NCBI GenBank assembly: GCA_965220095.1
Contig: OZ244805.1
Coordinates: 3,286,001-3,350,000 of the forward strand
Length of the DNA stretch: 64,000 bases
From: Bin87 sp965220095
GTDB lineage: Bacteria; Chloroflexota; Dehalococcoidia; Lucifugimonadales; UBA3495
Direction: 5' to 3'
Of this stretch, positions 1 to 8,183 are shown in pieces (position 1 is the first letter of the stretch; the number at the start of each line of letters is the position of its first letter). The notes beneath the pieces were generated by a model, which saw only the letters and a program-made list of their open reading frames with translations, made no database searches and had not been told where the DNA came from. A program made the position numbers and the translations under genes.

Positions 1-244
1 CTTGCATCGGCACGACCCCGCCGTAAATCCCCCGGTCAGCAGTTTCAGGCGACGTTGCGGCTGCCGCTGGAGCGGCCGTTGGCGCCACACTTTCCACCGA
101 CCCGGCAGCGGGTGCTGTGTCGCTACCCGGCGTCGTCGAATCACTGGGAGCAGTGGAACCGCACGCTACCAGCGCCGTCATCGCCACCATACTTGCGATT
201 ATTACGATTATACGCGAAGTAAGAAAGTTCAGTGAACGGAACAT
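1..244 (-). CDS. ABC transporter substrate-binding lipoprotein, family 5 (N-terminal part, cut by window edge)
   Basis: Only the first 81 codons lie in the window. The N terminus has a basic start, a hydrophobic stretch and a lipobox-like LVACGS with the acylatable Cys at residue 28. A Ser/Thr/Pro/Ala-rich linker follows, then DRGIYGGVVPMQ, which matches DRGIYGGIVPMH in the next gene; the two are therefore tandem paralogs. By family it should be a membrane-anchored solute-binding protein of a peptide/nickel-type importer on the outer face of the membrane. The ATG at 244 is set by a GGAGGGTG ribosome-binding site at 252-259. The permease and ATPase genes are not in view. Confidence 0.85.
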   Translation of the reverse strand, partial: MFRSLNFLTSRIIVIIASMVAMTALVACGSTAPSDSTTPGSDTAPAAGSVESVAPTAAPAAAATSPETADRGIYGGVVPMQ

Positions 245-579
245 AATTCTTCACCCTCCAACATCAACGAAAACTGCTCATAACGAGCGTGGTTGGGCCA
301 CCACACGCCAGCACGATAACAATATAGATTATTGCTGTCAATGGCGTCGCGACGGGCCTGTTTCGTGGGTGTTTGGCGGCTGGCGAGTGGGATACGTAAC
401 CGGATTTTGGCGGCGTGACGAGCCCGCTCGGGCTTGTCTGCTCCACTGCCGGCGACCAACACGCACCGCCAGTCGCCGCCTCAGCGAAGCCAACTAAACC
501 CGGACGATCACCAACGGCGGTGGCGACCGCGAAATGCGTTTATCCGGTGATAGCCATTGTCAACACGGATCATCGGCGT
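245..579. other. Intergenic region between tandem SBP paralogs
   Basis: This 335-bp spacer holds the promoter at 313-341 for the partial gene on its left. The remaining ~235 bp downstream of the 580-2355 gene show no convincing ORF and no hairpin with a T-run. Confidence 0.5.
313..341 (-). promoter_or_regulatory. Sigma-70-type promoter of the partial SBP gene
   Basis: On the minus strand, TTGACA (336-341) is followed by a 17-base spacer and TATCGT (313-318). The same architecture and much of the same sequence occurs upstream of the paralog at 2425-2453, so promoter and gene were duplicated together. The leader would be about 60-65 bases. Confidence 0.6.
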
Positions 580-2355
580 TCAGCAGACGGGGTCGCACCA
601 GATGTATTCGTGCTTGAGCTGCACCCAAAGACTCACGGGCATATGGTAGTTCTTGATTTGCTTGTTAACGATCTGGTCCCGGAAGCTCCAGTAGTAAACG
701 AGCAACGGGCCAGGATCCTCGTTAAGCATGTAATCTTCCATTTCCCGCAGAATCTCGGCGCGACGTGTGCGGTCCAGCTCGCGACTTTGTTCGTTGAACC
801 AATTCTGGAATTGCTCGGGAGCTTCCCAGCCGGACCATTGGATCCACAGACCGCCCGGCATAAATATCTTGCCAATAATTGGGTCGGGTTCACCCAGCAG
901 CAAGGCAGTGCCCTGGGCCCCTATCTGGTAGTCATGCTCCTTGTAACGGGTCAACCCGGTTGCGCTGTCGATAGTCTGCACGGTCGCATCCCACCCCAGG
1001 AACCGGCGCATTTGGTCGGCCAACAACTGAGCGAGGTCCACGTACTCGACGGCGGTGCGCGCCATGATGTCGACCTTGAACCCTTCCGGCACGCCTGCTT
1101 CTGCCAGCAATCTACGGGCTTCAGCGATGTCGTCAGGGTGCTTTTCGCCGTTCGGTCCGCTACGGAATCCAGGTAGTTGCAATGCTTCTTCTGTCGTCCG
1201 TCCGAACCAGGTATCTGGAGGGAATGGCGTCCCCACCGGAGCGATCCCTCCGCCAAAAATAGTGCGGAATTCGGTACGGTCCACCGCCAGGTGCATCGCC
1301 CTCCTAACTCTGACGTCATTGAAGGGTTCGATGGTCGTGTTGATGAGCGTGCCCAGCAGGCTGGTGTTGGGGATCAGGTAAACGTCCAGAATGTCGGCCT
1401 CAGCTTCCTGCAGTTGAAGAATTTCGGTATTGCTGAGGTTGGTAACCGGGAATGTGGTCATCAAAACTTGACCGGTGCGGTAGGAACCGATGGCAGTACC
1501 TTTATCGGCGATATAGTAATGGATGATGCCATCGAGGTATGGCAGGCCTTCTTTCCAGTAATTCGGGTTGCGTTCCAGTTCCATCGAGACGTCTTTGGCG
1601 AGATTGGTCGGAACAAACGGACCAGACCCCATGCCGTTTTCCCACCTGGAGGTATCTACGTCAGATTCGTCCCAGGCCTTCGACATAATTTTGAATGCGT
1701 CCGCTGCCAGCATCGGTATGAAATCGGGCGCTGGATTGTTGGCGCGTACTTCGACGGTGTTTTCGTCGATGACCCTGGAATTACCCTGAGAGTAATACGG
1801 CGCGATGATCAACGTCTGCGGACGGCTTTCATCCGTGTTGACCAAGCTATCCAGGCTGTGCACGACGTCCGTTGCGGTGACCGGCGTGCCATTTTGCCAG
1901 ACGGCATTTTCGTACAGATGGAACACATAGGTAACGCCGTCGGGTTGCAATTCCCAACTTTCTGCCAAGTCTCCACGGATGTCGTAAGGGTCGTCGGTTT
2001 CCGCGTTATATTCCAACAACCCATTGTAGATGGCAGAGATGTTTTTGAACTGGTTGGAAAATTCGTGTGGGTGGAAGATCAGGTTAGGAAACGCATAATC
2101 ATGCATGGGCACAATGCCGCCATAGATACCCCGGTCAGACGTCAAAGGCGCCGCGCCCGCGCCAGCTGGAACCGCGGTAGGAGCGGGGTTTTCCGCGGAA
2201 GCAGGAGCCACAGTGGTGGCTGACGAGGGCGGAGCGACAGAGGAGTCTGAATCGCTGGGCGCGGTAGAACCGCAGGCCATTGCCGCAGCGATAGCCAACA
2301 TCGCTAGTATGGTTACGATTAAACGAGGGCTCAAGCTGTGCTTTGCAATTTTCAC
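580..2355 (-). CDS. ABC transporter substrate-binding lipoprotein, family 5
   Basis: Predicted extracytoplasmic solute-binding subunit of a peptide/nickel-type ABC importer (591 aa, normal for SBP family 5). It has a signal peptide with lipobox AMACGS (Cys 28), a Ser/Ala/Pro linker to about residue 75, then the SBP fold. The family-typical stretch LAESWELQPDGVTYVFHL is followed by WQNGTPVTATDVVHSL. The frame is open 15 bases further upstream to a TTG, but that codon lies in the GGAGGTG ribosome-binding site, so the GTG at 2355 is the better start. It is a paralog of the partial gene at 1-244. Substrate cannot be read from sequence; the family covers peptides, opines, nickel and sugars. Confidence 0.92.
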   Translation of the reverse strand: MKIAKHSLSPRLIVTILAMLAIAAAMACGSTAPSDSDSSVAPPSSATTVAPASAENPAPTAVPAGAGAAPLTSDRGIYGGIVPMHDYAFPNLIFHPHEFSNQFKNISAIYNGLLEYNAETDDPYDIRGDLAESWELQPDGVTYVFHLYENAVWQNGTPVTATDVVHSLDSLVNTDESRPQTLIIAPYYSQGNSRVIDENTVEVRANNPAPDFIPMLAADAFKIMSKAWDESDVDTSRWENGMGSGPFVPTNLAKDVSMELERNPNYWKEGLPYLDGIIHYYIADKGTAIGSYRTGQVLMTTFPVTNLSNTEILQLQEAEADILDVYLIPNTSLLGTLINTTIEPFNDVRVRRAMHLAVDRTEFRTIFGGGIAPVGTPFPPDTWFGRTTEEALQLPGFRSGPNGEKHPDDIAEARRLLAEAGVPEGFKVDIMARTAVEYVDLAQLLADQMRRFLGWDATVQTIDSATGLTRYKEHDYQIGAQGTALLLGEPDPIIGKIFMPGGLWIQWSGWEAPEQFQNWFNEQSRELDRTRRAEILREMEDYMLNEDPGPLLVYYWSFRDQIVNKQIKNYHMPVSLWVQLKHEYIWCDPVC

Positions 2356-2424
2356 GGCGCTCACCTCCAAATAAACGACGATTTAGACGATGTTTGTTGG
2401 AAATACTAATCCCAAACTCCTTTC

Positions 2425-2453
2425 ACGGTAACAATAATGAATATCATTGTCAA
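2425..2453 (-). promoter_or_regulatory. Promoter of the SBP gene with Fur-box-like operator in its spacer
   Basis: On the minus strand TTGACA (2448-2453), a 17-base spacer and TACCGT (2425-2430) form a sigma-70-like promoter. Minus-strand bases 2451 down to 2433 match the classical 19-bp Fur-box consensus GATAATGATAATCATTATC at 16 of 19 positions and form an imperfect palindrome covering the spacer. A repressor bound there would block polymerase. The equivalent site at the paralog matches at about 12 of 19. Confidence 0.55.
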
Positions 2454-2605
2454 TGGGGTCGCTTTCAGCGATCACGAGAGGCATTACTCCATTATTTTGC
2501 GGAATCCGTCGCCCGAGCGCTTCGCTCCGGGAATCACGTCGGTAGTAGGACGGCAAACGCCAGGCGTGAATCAATCGGGTTTTACCCGCCCCACGACCGA
2601 TTGCG

Positions 2606-2630
2606 AAAAAGGGCCGGCAGTTGCCGACCC
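2606..2630 (-). terminator. Rho-independent terminator of the acyl-CoA/panE operon
   Basis: On the minus strand GGGTCGGCA and TGCCGGCCC form a 9-bp stem (one G-U pair) with a very short loop, followed directly by TTTTT. It lies 55 bases past the stop codon of the panE-like gene. Confidence 0.8.
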
Positions 2631-2684
2631 GCAATGGTGCAGTTTGGTCGTCAGGCACACCCGCTTGGCAGCCTGGCTGCGCCG

Positions 2685-3620
2685 TTAGCGGTCCGCCATT
2701 TCGGCCCAAATCCGGTTGGCGCGTGGCTTCAAAACGGCGTAGAGGGCATCGTTCATCGGCGTGGGAATCTGCAGTTTGCGTCCCATTTCGATGACGGTGC
2801 CGGTCAGTCCTTCCAGTTCCACCGGACGGCCCTCGGCGAAATCTTTGGCCAACGAGGCCATCCCGGTGGCAGGAAAATTGTCCAGCGCAGTCATGGACCA
2901 TTCCAGCGAATCGGGTTCCACCGGTGCTCCGGACGCTTCCCCTACCGCCAATGCTTCGGCGATAGCCTCCCGGATTACGGCGCGTGTCTCCGGCACAGTC
3001 CGCAGTTCGCCGTAGGTACAGCCGCTGGCGGCACACACGCCGGCCGAGCCGGACAGGTAAGCGAACTTTTTCCAAAGCATACCGGTCATGTTCTCCAGCA
3101 AGTCCGCCCGCCAGCTCGCGTGTCTAAATACAGACAAGAGGTTTTCCCCACGCGGCGTAATACCGGGTGTACGTTCGCCAAAAGACGCTGCGCCGGGGCC
3201 GCCCTGGGTAACCACGCCAGGTTCGCTGATGCGGCCTTCCATGTACGCGGACCCGATCATTACCCGCTGGTTGCCGTAAACGGACGTCAGGCGGTCGCCG
3301 TTGTCGATGCCATTTTGCAACGTCAGGATGATGGTGTCCGTGCCTACCATTGGGCCGATGAGCCGGATTGCGTCGTCGTTGTCGTACATTTTGACGGTGA
3401 ACAGAATCAGTTCCTGTATGCCAGCCGTGGCCGGGTCGTCGGTGGCGTTGCCAGGCACAGTGAATGTACCGTCATTACCGCTCTCGACACGCAGACCGTT
3501 GCGCTGGATGGCTGCCAGGTGAGCGCCTCGGGCGATGAACGTCACATCGTGGCCGTCCCGAGCCAGCAGGCCGCCAAAATAACCACCCACTCCTCCGGCT
3601 CCCATTACTGCGATTTTCAT
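2685..3620 (-). CDS. panE: 2-dehydropantoate 2-reductase family protein (ketopantoate reductase)
   Basis: 311 aa. In the family it reduces ketopantoate to pantoate with NADPH (pantothenate/CoA synthesis). The N terminus KIAVMGAGGVGGYFGG is the Rossmann GxGxxG nucleotide-binding motif. NGIDN near residue 105 and the C-terminal ApbA helical domain also fit. It is the last gene of a minus-strand operon of acyl-CoA genes, so a role in CoA supply or reduction of a related 2-oxo acid is possible. PanE paralogs in degradative clusters are often not true PanE, so the exact substrate is uncertain. Confidence 0.85.
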   Translation of the reverse strand: MKIAVMGAGGVGGYFGGLLARDGHDVTFIARGAHLAAIQRNGLRVESGNDGTFTVPGNATDDPATAGIQELILFTVKMYDNDDAIRLIGPMVGTDTIILTLQNGIDNGDRLTSVYGNQRVMIGSAYMEGRISEPGVVTQGGPGAASFGERTPGITPRGENLLSVFRHASWRADLLENMTGMLWKKFAYLSGSAGVCAASGCTYGELRTVPETRAVIREAIAEALAVGEASGAPVEPDSLEWSMTALDNFPATGMASLAKDFAEGRPVELEGLTGTVIEMGRKLQIPTPMNDALYAVLKPRANRIWAEMADR

Positions 3621-3652
3621 TATGCACTCACCTTTTGCGGTTGCGGCTTTTA

Positions 3653-5215
3653 CTATTGTTCGGACACCGGATAACCGAACTCGTCGCGCAGGTCCCGTTT
3701 CAGAACCTTGCCCATGACGTTTCGTGGCAGTGCGTCAACAAACACCACCGAACGAGGACGTTTATAGCCGGACAATTGTGCCCGGCAGAAGTCAATCAAA
3801 TCGGACTCGCTGACGGATTGGCCCTTGCGGACGACTACGGCGCGCACTTCTTCGCCCCACTCCAGGTCGGGAACACCGATGACGGCGGCTTCGTCCACGT
3901 CAGGATGCTCGACAAGAGCTTGCTCCACCTCTTCGGGTGAAATCATCTCGCCGCCACGCTTGATGAAATCGCGGGCGCGGCCGGCCAGGTAAATATAACC
4001 GTCGGCATCTTGCCAGGCCAGGTCGCCGGTATACAGCCAGCCGGAGCGCATGGCGTCGGACGTAGCAGCGTCCTGCCGCCAGTATCCGCTCATAATGCGG
4101 GGTCCGCGGGCGACAATCTCGCCAACATCGCCGACCGGCATCGGTTCGCCATCTTCCGATACTATCTTCACTTCGACATCGTCCAGGGGTTTGCCAATCG
4201 AGGTGAGCCGTTGCAATATCGCTTCGATTTCATCTGGCCTTCCTTCCAGCACATGGTCTTCCGGTGGCAACATGGTGATGGTCGATGCCGTTTCGGTTTG
4301 ACCGAACGCGTTGATGAAGCGAGCGCCCGGGAACTTGCCGATGGCGTCTCGAATGACGGGCAGGGGCATTGGCGCCGCGCCGTAGGTGATGACATCCAGG
4401 GATGACAGGTCATAGTCGGAGAACCGTGGGTGGTCCATGATGTGCTTGAGCATGGTGGGCACCAGCATGGCCCGGTTCACACGGTGGCTGCCGACCAGGG
4501 ACATCCATCCTTCCGCATCGAACTGGGGCATAACGACCAGGGTGCGCCCTCCGAACACCGCGGCAAGGGCGGCCTGCAATCCGGCCACGTGGTACATGGG
4601 CACCGTCAGCAGGTTGCATTCCTCAACGTCGGGATCGGCGGGAGTTACGTTGGAGAGCAGGAAGGTGCCGAAGCTGTCGTGGGTGAGTTGCACCCCCTTG
4701 GGCACGCTGGTAGTGCCGGAGGTAAACATAATCACCGTGGTGTCGTTTTCGTCACCCTCTGGGAAATGCAGCTGCTCCGCGTCGTGGTTGGCGGTCAACC
4801 CGTCGTAGTCAAGCCGACCATCGGTCGCAACGCTATCCAGCATGACGATGCGCCCATTGGGCACCGAACGGTCAACGGGTACCAGGGGGAGATACCGTTC
4901 GCCGAGGAACAGAAGGCTCGGCTCGGCAATGGCGAGCATTGTAGCCAGCTCGTCCTCTTTGGCGCGGAAGTTGATCGGGACGTAGATGGCGTCCAGTTGT
5001 GCAGCGGCGAAGTAGATTTCCAGCAGGTGGTGGCAGTTAGTCTGCATGGCCGCCACCCGATCTCCGCCGCCGATGCCCAAATCGGCCATACCGTTGGCAA
5101 GACGGTTCACCCGGTCTTGCAGGTCCTGGAAAGAAAACCGGCTCCCATCGTAAATGACCGCAGTGCGATCGGGCACAATCGCCGACGCAATCATCAGAAT
5201 TTCAGTGGTGTTCAT
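3653..5215 (-). CDS. AMP-dependent acyl-CoA synthetase/ligase
   Basis: 520 aa, class I adenylate-forming enzyme: ATP + carboxylate + CoA to acyl-CoA. All core motifs are present. These are P-loop TSGTTSVPKGV (about residues 167-177), the YGAAPMP segment, FGQTE, the hinge region TGDLAWQDADGYIYLAGR, and the C-terminal catalytic Lys in PRNVMGKVLKRDL. No membrane segment is seen, so it is cytosolic. Spacing to the neighbours is 32 and 21 bases, which implies one operon with the enoyl-CoA hydratases. It probably activates the acid that the cluster degrades; fatty versus aromatic or branched substrate cannot be decided. Confidence 0.93.
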   Translation of the reverse strand: MNTTEILMIASAIVPDRTAVIYDGSRFSFQDLQDRVNRLANGMADLGIGGGDRVAAMQTNCHHLLEIYFAAAQLDAIYVPINFRAKEDELATMLAIAEPSLLFLGERYLPLVPVDRSVPNGRIVMLDSVATDGRLDYDGLTANHDAEQLHFPEGDENDTTVIMFTSGTTSVPKGVQLTHDSFGTFLLSNVTPADPDVEECNLLTVPMYHVAGLQAALAAVFGGRTLVVMPQFDAEGWMSLVGSHRVNRAMLVPTMLKHIMDHPRFSDYDLSSLDVITYGAAPMPLPVIRDAIGKFPGARFINAFGQTETASTITMLPPEDHVLEGRPDEIEAILQRLTSIGKPLDDVEVKIVSEDGEPMPVGDVGEIVARGPRIMSGYWRQDAATSDAMRSGWLYTGDLAWQDADGYIYLAGRARDFIKRGGEMISPEEVEQALVEHPDVDEAAVIGVPDLEWGEEVRAVVVRKGQSVSESDLIDFCRAQLSGYKRPRSVVFVDALPRNVMGKVLKRDLRDEFGYPVSEQ

Positions 5216-5236
5216 CCTTTCTCCGGAGTCTGAATA

Positions 5237-5977
5237 CTAGATGGCTTCGGAATCCATCTCGGAATCCATCAGTGTAGCCGCAAGGTATCTTTCCCGGTCC
5301 AGGCCGCGACTCTGGCCCGTGTCGCCTTCCGACGCCAGGAGCGACCGCATTTCGCTCACGTTTCCGGGAGCGGCGGTGAGTTCGTTAGCGATTGTCCAGG
5401 CAGTACTCTGCAATTGATCGCTTTCAACTATGCGACCGATCAGGCCATAGCGCAAGGCTTCCGCGGCATCGAACCGCCGCCCGGTGAGCAGCAGGTCGAG
5501 CGCCACAGATGGCCCGCAGTTGCGCGGCAACGTTTGACTGCCACCGGCTGCCGGGATCATGCCCAGGCGGACCTCCGGCATTGCGAACACTGTGTCGACG
5601 CTGGCGACCCGCACATCGCCAAGCAGCGCAATCTCCAGCCCCGACCCAATGCAATAACCATGGACGGCGACCACGATCGGTTTGGACAGGTGGATCAGTT
5701 GTCCCCAGACGTCCCGCTGCCAGCGAACCTGACGGGCGACGACCTGCGACGGGGCCGAACCGAATTCGGTCAAATCCGCGCCGGCGCAAAAGGCTCGACC
5801 CTGTCCGGTGATGAGCAGCGCGCGAACATCCGGGTCTTCCTCCGCGGCCGACAACGCCGCTGCAAAATCATCCCGCATCGCCACCGAATACGCGTTGAGT
5901 TGCTGGGGCCGGTTCAGGGAGAGATGAGCCACACCTTCGATTTTTTCGTAGATGATGGTGCTGAACGGTGTAGTCAT
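5237..5977 (-). CDS. Enoyl-CoA hydratase/isomerase family protein
   Basis: 246 aa from the ATG at 5977; a longer frame exists but would overlap the upstream gene and exceed the family length. Crotonase fold: LNRPQQLNAYS at the start, GQGRAFCAGADLTEF (oxyanion-hole region), then GYCIGSGLEIALLGDVRVAS and a MPEVRLGMIPAAGGSQTLPR segment with the family's usual catalytic-loop position. It probably hydrates or isomerises a 2-enoyl-CoA in the pathway fed by the adjacent ligase. No clear ribosome-binding site precedes the chosen start. Confidence 0.9.
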   Translation of the reverse strand: MTTPFSTIIYEKIEGVAHLSLNRPQQLNAYSVAMRDDFAAALSAAEEDPDVRALLITGQGRAFCAGADLTEFGSAPSQVVARQVRWQRDVWGQLIHLSKPIVVAVHGYCIGSGLEIALLGDVRVASVDTVFAMPEVRLGMIPAAGGSQTLPRNCGPSVALDLLLTGRRFDAAEALRYGLIGRIVESDQLQSTAWTIANELTAAPGNVSEMRSLLASEGDTGQSRGLDRERYLAATLMDSEMDSEAI

Positions 5978-6011
5978 TGCTACCGTTGCCGTGATTGGTC
6001 CAGTTTTCTGG

Positions 6012-6554
6012 TCAGTCAAGGGGAATCGCCCGCCGACACATCTCGTCGAGGTCCACCACGGTACTACCGGCTCCGATTTCACCGAGGGCATTGGCGTCGC
6101 TAACGCTGAAAGTTAACAGGTTGTGCAACTCCGCCACCCTTTCCACCTGGGGGCGCCGGATGTGCCAGTTGTGGTGGGAATTCGCGACCTCGATGCCGTG
6201 AATGTCAGCTTCTATGACGATGTTGGGGGTGTAGTAGCCCGGATGGCAATAGGTGCGAAAAAGCCGTCCGCCGGGTAGATAAAGCTCCGTACAGTGATAT
6301 TCGTCGAATGGGCTGCTCGCCGGGCGCACGTCGATTTCCCGACCGGGGATGATGGTTACCTGATTGGGGAAATGCTGCTCTACAACGCGGTGCAGGTCGA
6401 AACCCCAGTTACGCCGCCAATGGTCGGTTACGGCGATTCCGTCCAGACCGGCGGCGCGAATCTGAGCTATCACCGCCTCAGCCATCTCGGGAGTGGGCGG
6501 CTGGAATCGGAACATCTCCCCGACGTGAGTATGTATATCCAGCCGCACCTTCAC
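6012..6554 (-). CDS. PHP-domain metal-dependent phosphoesterase/hydrolase
   Basis: 180 aa. The N terminus DIHTHVGE (His 8 and His 10) is PHP motif I. GIAVTDHW is motif II, and GREIDV corresponds to the usual GIEI/GxE motif; these residues bind a two- or three-metal centre. Later VANSHHN adds a His pair. PHP proteins include histidinol phosphatases, polymerase exonucleases and uncharacterised hydrolases. Its place between two enoyl-CoA hydratases suggests a hydrolytic step or clean-up of a pathway intermediate. The exact role is unknown. Confidence 0.8.
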   Translation of the reverse strand: MKVRLDIHTHVGEMFRFQPPTPEMAEAVIAQIRAAGLDGIAVTDHWRRNWGFDLHRVVEQHFPNQVTIIPGREIDVRPASSPFDEYHCTELYLPGGRLFRTYCHPGYYTPNIVIEADIHGIEVANSHHNWHIRRPQVERVAELHNLLTFSVSDANALGEIGAGSTVVDLDEMCRRAIPLD

Positions 6555-6568
6555 GACCTCGGCAATTT

Positions 6569-7456
6569 CTAGCGGCCCGTGAACTGGGGCGAACGCTTTT
6601 CGCGGAAAGAACTCAACCCTTCACTCCGGTCGTCGGTGCTGTGCAGGATAATGCTCAGGTCGGCTTCCAACCGCAAGCCCTGCCCCAGGTTCAGGTCGCC
6701 GGAGGCACCGACCGCTTCCTTGACGAACCTGCTGGCAATTGGCGCAGCCGCCGCGATTTCGTCAGCCAATTTTGCAACTCGGTCGTCCAATTCCAACGAC
6801 GGAACTGCGCGATTCACCAGACCAATGTCCGCCGCTTCCTGCGCCGTTAGCAATCGACCGGTAAGCAACAGGTCCCGGGCGTGGGCCGGGCCAATGATGC
6901 GAGGTAGTCGCTGCGTGGCCCCATCGAACGGAAAACCCAATGCAGCCAGGCTGCCGGCTCCGATATTCGCCGACTCAGTGGCGACGCGGATGTCGGCGGC
7001 CAGAGCCAGCTCCAGTCCGTGGCCGGTGGCGTCGCCGTTCAGTTTGGCTATTACCGGCATCGGGAGCGCGGCGATGGCTTGGCTGACCCGCAATGAATCC
7101 AGCCAAGCGATACGTTCGGGCATCGGCGCGCGTCGAACCTCGTCCGGCGGCGACGCCCGCCCCACCGCGAATACGTTTGCCGCGCCCGAGATGGTCACCA
7201 CCGCGACGTTGTCTTGCAGCGCGAGCTCGCCGCAACAATCGCGCAAATCGGCCGCGACCGCCGGGTTTATCGACGCGGCAACGCCATCCGATGCGATTTC
7301 GATAGTCGCGAAAGGCGGTGAGATAGTGCAGGTGATGTGCTGGTACCGGATAACGTGCCATCCAGGATCGGTAGTCGTCGTATTGAATGGTAATGGCGAC
7401 GGTCGGAGTTGACAAGGCCAACCACCGCCAGGCACATCTTTATCGCGACACGGCAT
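6569..7456 (-). CDS. Enoyl-CoA hydratase/isomerase family protein, divergent
   Basis: The crotonase fold is recognisable in VTISGAANVFAVG, then NGDATGHGLELALAADIRVA, LGFPFDGATQRLPRIIGPAHARDLLLTGRLL, and the family-typical end SFREKRSPQFTGR. The start is uncertain. The ATG at 7456 gives 295 aa with a ~45-residue non-homologous leader, a GTG at 7435 is possible, and the conserved part begins only near RYQHITCTI. No good ribosome-binding site is visible. It is the first gene of the minus-strand operon, only 34 bases from the divergent CoA-transferase operon. Confidence 0.82.
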   Translation of the reverse strand: MPCRDKDVPGGGWPCQLRPSPLPFNTTTTDPGWHVIRYQHITCTISPPFATIEIASDGVAASINPAVAADLRDCCGELALQDNVAVVTISGAANVFAVGRASPPDEVRRAPMPERIAWLDSLRVSQAIAALPMPVIAKLNGDATGHGLELALAADIRVATESANIGAGSLAALGFPFDGATQRLPRIIGPAHARDLLLTGRLLTAQEAADIGLVNRAVPSLELDDRVAKLADEIAAAAPIASRFVKEAVGASGDLNLGQGLRLEADLSIILHSTDDRSEGLSSFREKRSPQFTGR

Positions 7457-7461
7457 TGGGA

Positions 7462-7490
7462 TAGAATGCCGATGTTTGCAGAGTGAGGAA
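7462..7490 (+). promoter_or_regulatory. -10 element and RBS of the CoA-transferase operon
   Basis: TAGAAT at 7462-7467 fits a -10 box; the -35 (TTTATC, 7439-7444) is poor. GAGTGAGG just before the ATG at 7491 is the ribosome-binding site. The whole divergent regulatory region is at most about 55 bases, so the two operons are probably co-regulated. Confidence 0.4.
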
Positions 7491-8180
7491 ATGTCGATCT
7501 CCAAAGTCTACGAAAATGCCGCTGCCGCCGTCGCCGATGTTAAAGATGGCGCCACCGTTTTGATCGGCGGCACGGCGCGAGATAGCGAGCCGACCCAGCT
7601 GCTGGTCGGCCTGATTGCGAACGGGGCGAGGAATTTGACCTGCGTCTGCGACTTCGGCGCCTGGGATGGGGCGGACGGCGTTTACCGACTGGCTGAAGCC
7701 GGCCAGATTGCCGGGTTGATCTCGCCGTGGCCGTTCACCGGTGAGAGCGGCGACGTGTTGCAGACTTTGTGGGCGTCCGGCGAGCTGGCGGTTGATGTTG
7801 TACCGCAAGGAACGCTGGCGGAGCGGCTCAGGGCTGCCGGAGCGGGTATCGGCGGCGTGTTCGTACCAGCCGGCGTCGGCACGCGGTTTGCCCGGGACAA
7901 AGAAACGCGCGTAATTGACGGCGTGGAGTACGTGTTCGAGCCGCCGCTTCGTGCAGATTTCGCACTGTTGCGCGCTCATCGAGCCGATAAGCTGGGCAAC
8001 CTCGTGTACCGGGGGCCGCAACGTTCCTGGAATTCAGTGATGGCCCCCGCAGCCCGGGTGTGCGTTGCTGAGGTAGATCAAATCGGCGAGCCCGGCGCAA
8101 TCGACCCTGAACTGGTCATCACGCCTGGAATATTCGTCAACCGTGTTGTCGCGACCGCACCGGTTTACCGGGAAGATTAG
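7491..8180 (+). CDS. Family I CoA-transferase, subunit A
   Basis: 229 aa. Family I transferases (3-oxoacid, acetate, glutaconate types) move CoA between carboxylates through a glutamyl-CoA on subunit B. This subunit A carries DGATVLIGGTARDSEPTQLL near the N terminus and the typical VVPQGTLAERLRAAGAGIGGVF run near residue 105-125. It then has RADFALLRAHRADKLGNLVYRG and VAEVDQIGEPGAIDPELVITPG. Its start is fixed by GAGTGAGG before ATG 7491. It is the first of three adjacent transferase genes, 3 bases from the next; its partner is presumably the B protein at 9536. Confidence 0.9.
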   Translation: MSISKVYENAAAAVADVKDGATVLIGGTARDSEPTQLLVGLIANGARNLTCVCDFGAWDGADGVYRLAEAGQIAGLISPWPFTGESGDVLQTLWASGELAVDVVPQGTLAERLRAAGAGIGGVFVPAGVGTRFARDKETRVIDGVEYVFEPPLRADFALLRAHRADKLGNLVYRGPQRSWNSVMAPAARVCVAEVDQIGEPGAIDPELVITPGIFVNRVVATAPVYRED

Positions 8181-8183
8181 TCA

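Larger units (their letters stand above)
2356..2684. other. Intergenic region between SBP gene and panE-like gene
   Basis: This 329-bp spacer holds the SBP promoter/operator (2425-2453) and the terminator of the gene on its right (2606-2630). A short GC-rich hairpin, CCCGAGCG/CGCTCCGGG around 2511-2531, lacks a T-run and is unassigned. No ORF in it is convincing. Confidence 0.5.

Noticed and set aside
2343..3674. 443-codon plus-strand frame opposite the panE-like gene
   Set aside because: Overlaps a complete ketopantoate reductase gene plus the SBP promoter; antisense shadow.
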